This document shows, piece after piece, positions 43,271 through 45,065 of a stretch of 45,065 nucleotides of DNA. The position numbers and the translations under genes were made by a program. Position 1 is the first letter of the stretch. Each line of letters starts with the position of its first letter. The DNA comes from an uncultured Clostridia bacterium (GTDB lineage: Bacteria; Bacillota; Clostridia; TANB77; CAG-508). The stretch is from NCBI GenBank assembly GCA_944386755.1, contig CALXCF010000012.1, positions 1 through 45,065 of the forward strand. Direction: 5' to 3'. The notes beneath the pieces were generated by a model that saw nothing but the letters and a program-made list of their open reading frames with translations, was not told where the DNA came from and did not search any database.

Positions 43271-45052
43271 CTATTTTAACTTTGATATTTGAATAATTAC
43301 ATTATTTAATTCTTGTCCTAAAGCATTTCTCTTTGTTGCATCTGTCTCATTTTCCATAAGTTCTACAAGTTCAAACTTTCTACTAGTTAATTTGTCTTTT
43401 TCATAACTTTTTATTATATCATCAATAGCTTTTTCCATATCGTCTATTTCATAATCATCTGCCATTATTTCAGTAATTCTACCTTGTTCTTCTTCATCTA
43501 AATTGTCTATAACACTATTAATATTACTATTTCCTTTTCTGAGTTCTTCATACAATTTTTGAGCAATATTTTTATTTATATTATCTTTAAAGTCTTCTAC
43601 TTTTATATTTTTTTCTATTATTTCAAAAATATTTAATTCGCCTGTTAGAAGTATAGATAATACAGTATTTTCTCTTTTCTTAATTGTTTCTGATACTTGT
43701 TCATTATTTTCATTGTGTCTAATTACTGGCTTTGCTTTTTCTAGTATTTTTTCGCTTTTAGAACTATTATATGTTAGTTTATTTACTTCTGCATATATTG
43801 CTTCTTTTGATGTATCATATTCTTTTGCAATTTTTTCAATGTACACTTCTCTTTCAATACTATTGTCAATTTTGGCTATAATTTTTGCAATTTCATTTAA
43901 AAACTTAATTTTGTCATTTACATTTTCTAAATTTAAGTTTTGCTTTAATACTTTAACTTTAAATTCTACCACTGATAATGCCTTATCTATTAAATTTTTA
44001 AATCTCGCATTTCCATATTTTACGATATATTCATCTGGGTCTTTTGCACCTTCCATTTGCAATATTCTTATATCACATCCCATATCTTGTAATATGTCTA
44101 ATGCTCTTATTTTTGCATTAAGTCCTGCTTCATCTGAGTCAAAACTTAAAATTATCTGGTCTGCATTTTTTCTTAGTAACCATCCTTGTTGCTGTGTTAA
44201 CGCTGTTCCAAGTGGTGCTACTACATTTGTTATCCCTCTTTGATGTAATGAAATAACATCCATATATCCTTCTACAATCAATAATTGTTTTAAATGTCCT
44301 TGTTTTTTTGCAACATTTAATCCAAATAAATTTCTTCCTTTACTATATGCTACATTTTCTGGTGAATTTATGTATTTTGGCTTAGAGTCATCTAAAACTC
44401 TTCCTCCAAAAGCAATTACTTTTCCTCTTGCATCACAAATTGGAAACATTAAACGATTTCTATATCTATCTATATATTGTCCTCTATCATTTTTATTAAC
44501 TAAACCAGATTCTAATATTTCAGGCTCTTCAAATCCTTCTTCTTTTAATTTATGATATAGTTCATCAAACTTTCCTGAATATCCGATTTTAAATGATATT
44601 AATGTTTCATTTGTTAATTTTCTCTTTTTGATGTACTCTTGAGCAATTTTTGACTCTGGAAGATATAAATTTTCATGATAAAAATTTGCTGCTACTTCAT
44701 TTACTTTTAGTACTTTACTTTTTAATATTTCTTTTGCTGTGTCAACATTATTTTCTAAAGTTGGTAATTGTATATTTGCTCTTTCGGCTAAAGTTTGAAC
44801 TGCTTCTACAAAGCTAATTCCTTCTATTTTCATTAAAAAAGTAAATACATTTCCTCCAACTCCACATCCAAAACAATGAAATATTTGTTTATCTGGTGAA
44901 ACTGAAAATGAAGGTGATTTTTCATTGTGGAATGGGCATAATCCAAAGTAGTTTCTTCCACTTCTTTTTAAATGCACATATTGTGATATTATATCTACTA
45001 TATCATTTGATTGTCTAACTTCTTCTATAATTTCATCACTATATCGTGGCAT
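43271..45052 (-). CDS. dnaG: DNA primase
   Basis: This 593-residue primase has an N-terminal zinc finger (GLCPFHNEKSPSFSVSP then FHCFGCGVGG), the primase core (YINSPENVAYSKGRNLFGLN) and TOPRIM with LLIVEGYMDVISLHQRG and SFDSDEAG. The C-terminal helicase-interaction domain is present. AAGGAAGG precedes the ATG. It forms an operon with rpoD 39 bases downstream. Confidence 0.96.
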   Translation of the reverse strand: MPRYSDEIIEEVRQSNDIVDIISQYVHLKRSGRNYFGLCPFHNEKSPSFSVSPDKQIFHCFGCGVGGNVFTFLMKIEGISFVEAVQTLAERANIQLPTLENNVDTAKEILKSKVLKVNEVAANFYHENLYLPESKIAQEYIKKRKLTNETLISFKIGYSGKFDELYHKLKEEGFEEPEILESGLVNKNDRGQYIDRYRNRLMFPICDARGKVIAFGGRVLDDSKPKYINSPENVAYSKGRNLFGLNVAKKQGHLKQLLIVEGYMDVISLHQRGITNVVAPLGTALTQQQGWLLRKNADQIILSFDSDEAGLNAKIRALDILQDMGCDIRILQMEGAKDPDEYIVKYGNARFKNLIDKALSVVEFKVKVLKQNLNLENVNDKIKFLNEIAKIIAKIDNSIEREVYIEKIAKEYDTSKEAIYAEVNKLTYNSSKSEKILEKAKPVIRHNENNEQVSETIKKRENTVLSILLTGELNIFEIIEKNIKVEDFKDNINKNIAQKLYEELRKGNSNINSVIDNLDEEEQGRITEIMADDYEIDDMEKAIDDIIKSYEKDKLTSRKFELVELMENETDATKRNALGQELNNVIIQISKLK

Positions 45053-45065
45053 TTTTACCTTCCTT

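Noticed and set aside
42808..43292. Long open frames opposite rpoD encoding Phe/Leu/Ser-rich proteins
   Set aside because: They are antisense shadows of the Lys/Glu-rich rpoD extension, with no binding sites or recognisable domains.

Overview
This is an AT-rich, low-GC Firmicutes chromosome segment, most likely from an uncultured or anaerobic clostridial spore-former. That placement is an inference from the SpoVA genes, the clostridial-style type IV pilins, the DUF951 and DUF1653 proteins, the GltX type and the many TTG starts. I see no phage, CRISPR array, tRNA or rRNA.

Layout: (1) 1-5671, minus strand: a type IV pilus operon (PilM-PilN fusion, PilO, a small membrane protein, two major-type pilins, prepilin peptidase, two minor pilins and the start of a PilB-like ATPase). 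(2) rsmB, then a plus-strand sporulation block: dodecin, spoVAC, spoVAD, spoVAE. (3) infC-rpmI-rplT with an attenuator leader, and an alpha-glucan phosphorylase. (4) 14047-21360: the rpsB-tsf-pyrH-frr-(ispA)-uppS-cdsA-rseP housekeeping cluster. (5) DUF1653, serS and engB on plus; DUF951, gltX, RNase J, cysteine desulfurase and a patatin on minus. (6) A WG-repeat protein with a CorC-like protein, a class D-type sortase with a thioester-domain surface protein, an Rpn-family nuclease, a two-component system, MscS, and rpoD-dnaG at the right edge.

Main result: five otherwise intact genes (spoVAC, ispA, a patatin, a thioester-domain adhesin and an Rpn-family nuclease) are each split by one +1 frame change. 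In all five the break coincides exactly with an in-frame CGG codon. Skipping the C, or reading CGGN as a four-base glycine codon, restores a full-length family-typical protein. In a by-eye scan of roughly 13,000 codons I found no other in-frame CGG, although the trinucleotide is common out of frame in intact genes (for example GGC GGA, AAC GGA, GAC GGA). This fits a genome in which CGG has no normal arginine tRNA and instead triggers +1 decoding. It argues against five independent pseudogenes or sequencing errors.

A second theme is intergenic palindromes. Three long elements (24.4, 30.0 and 34.4 kb) share loop motifs but have unrelated, self-complementary stems. Two further elements (17.0 and 20.5 kb) share ends and show a compensatory stem change. 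There is also a dispersed GGGGACG-type REP family, some members of which supply stop codons or sit against them.
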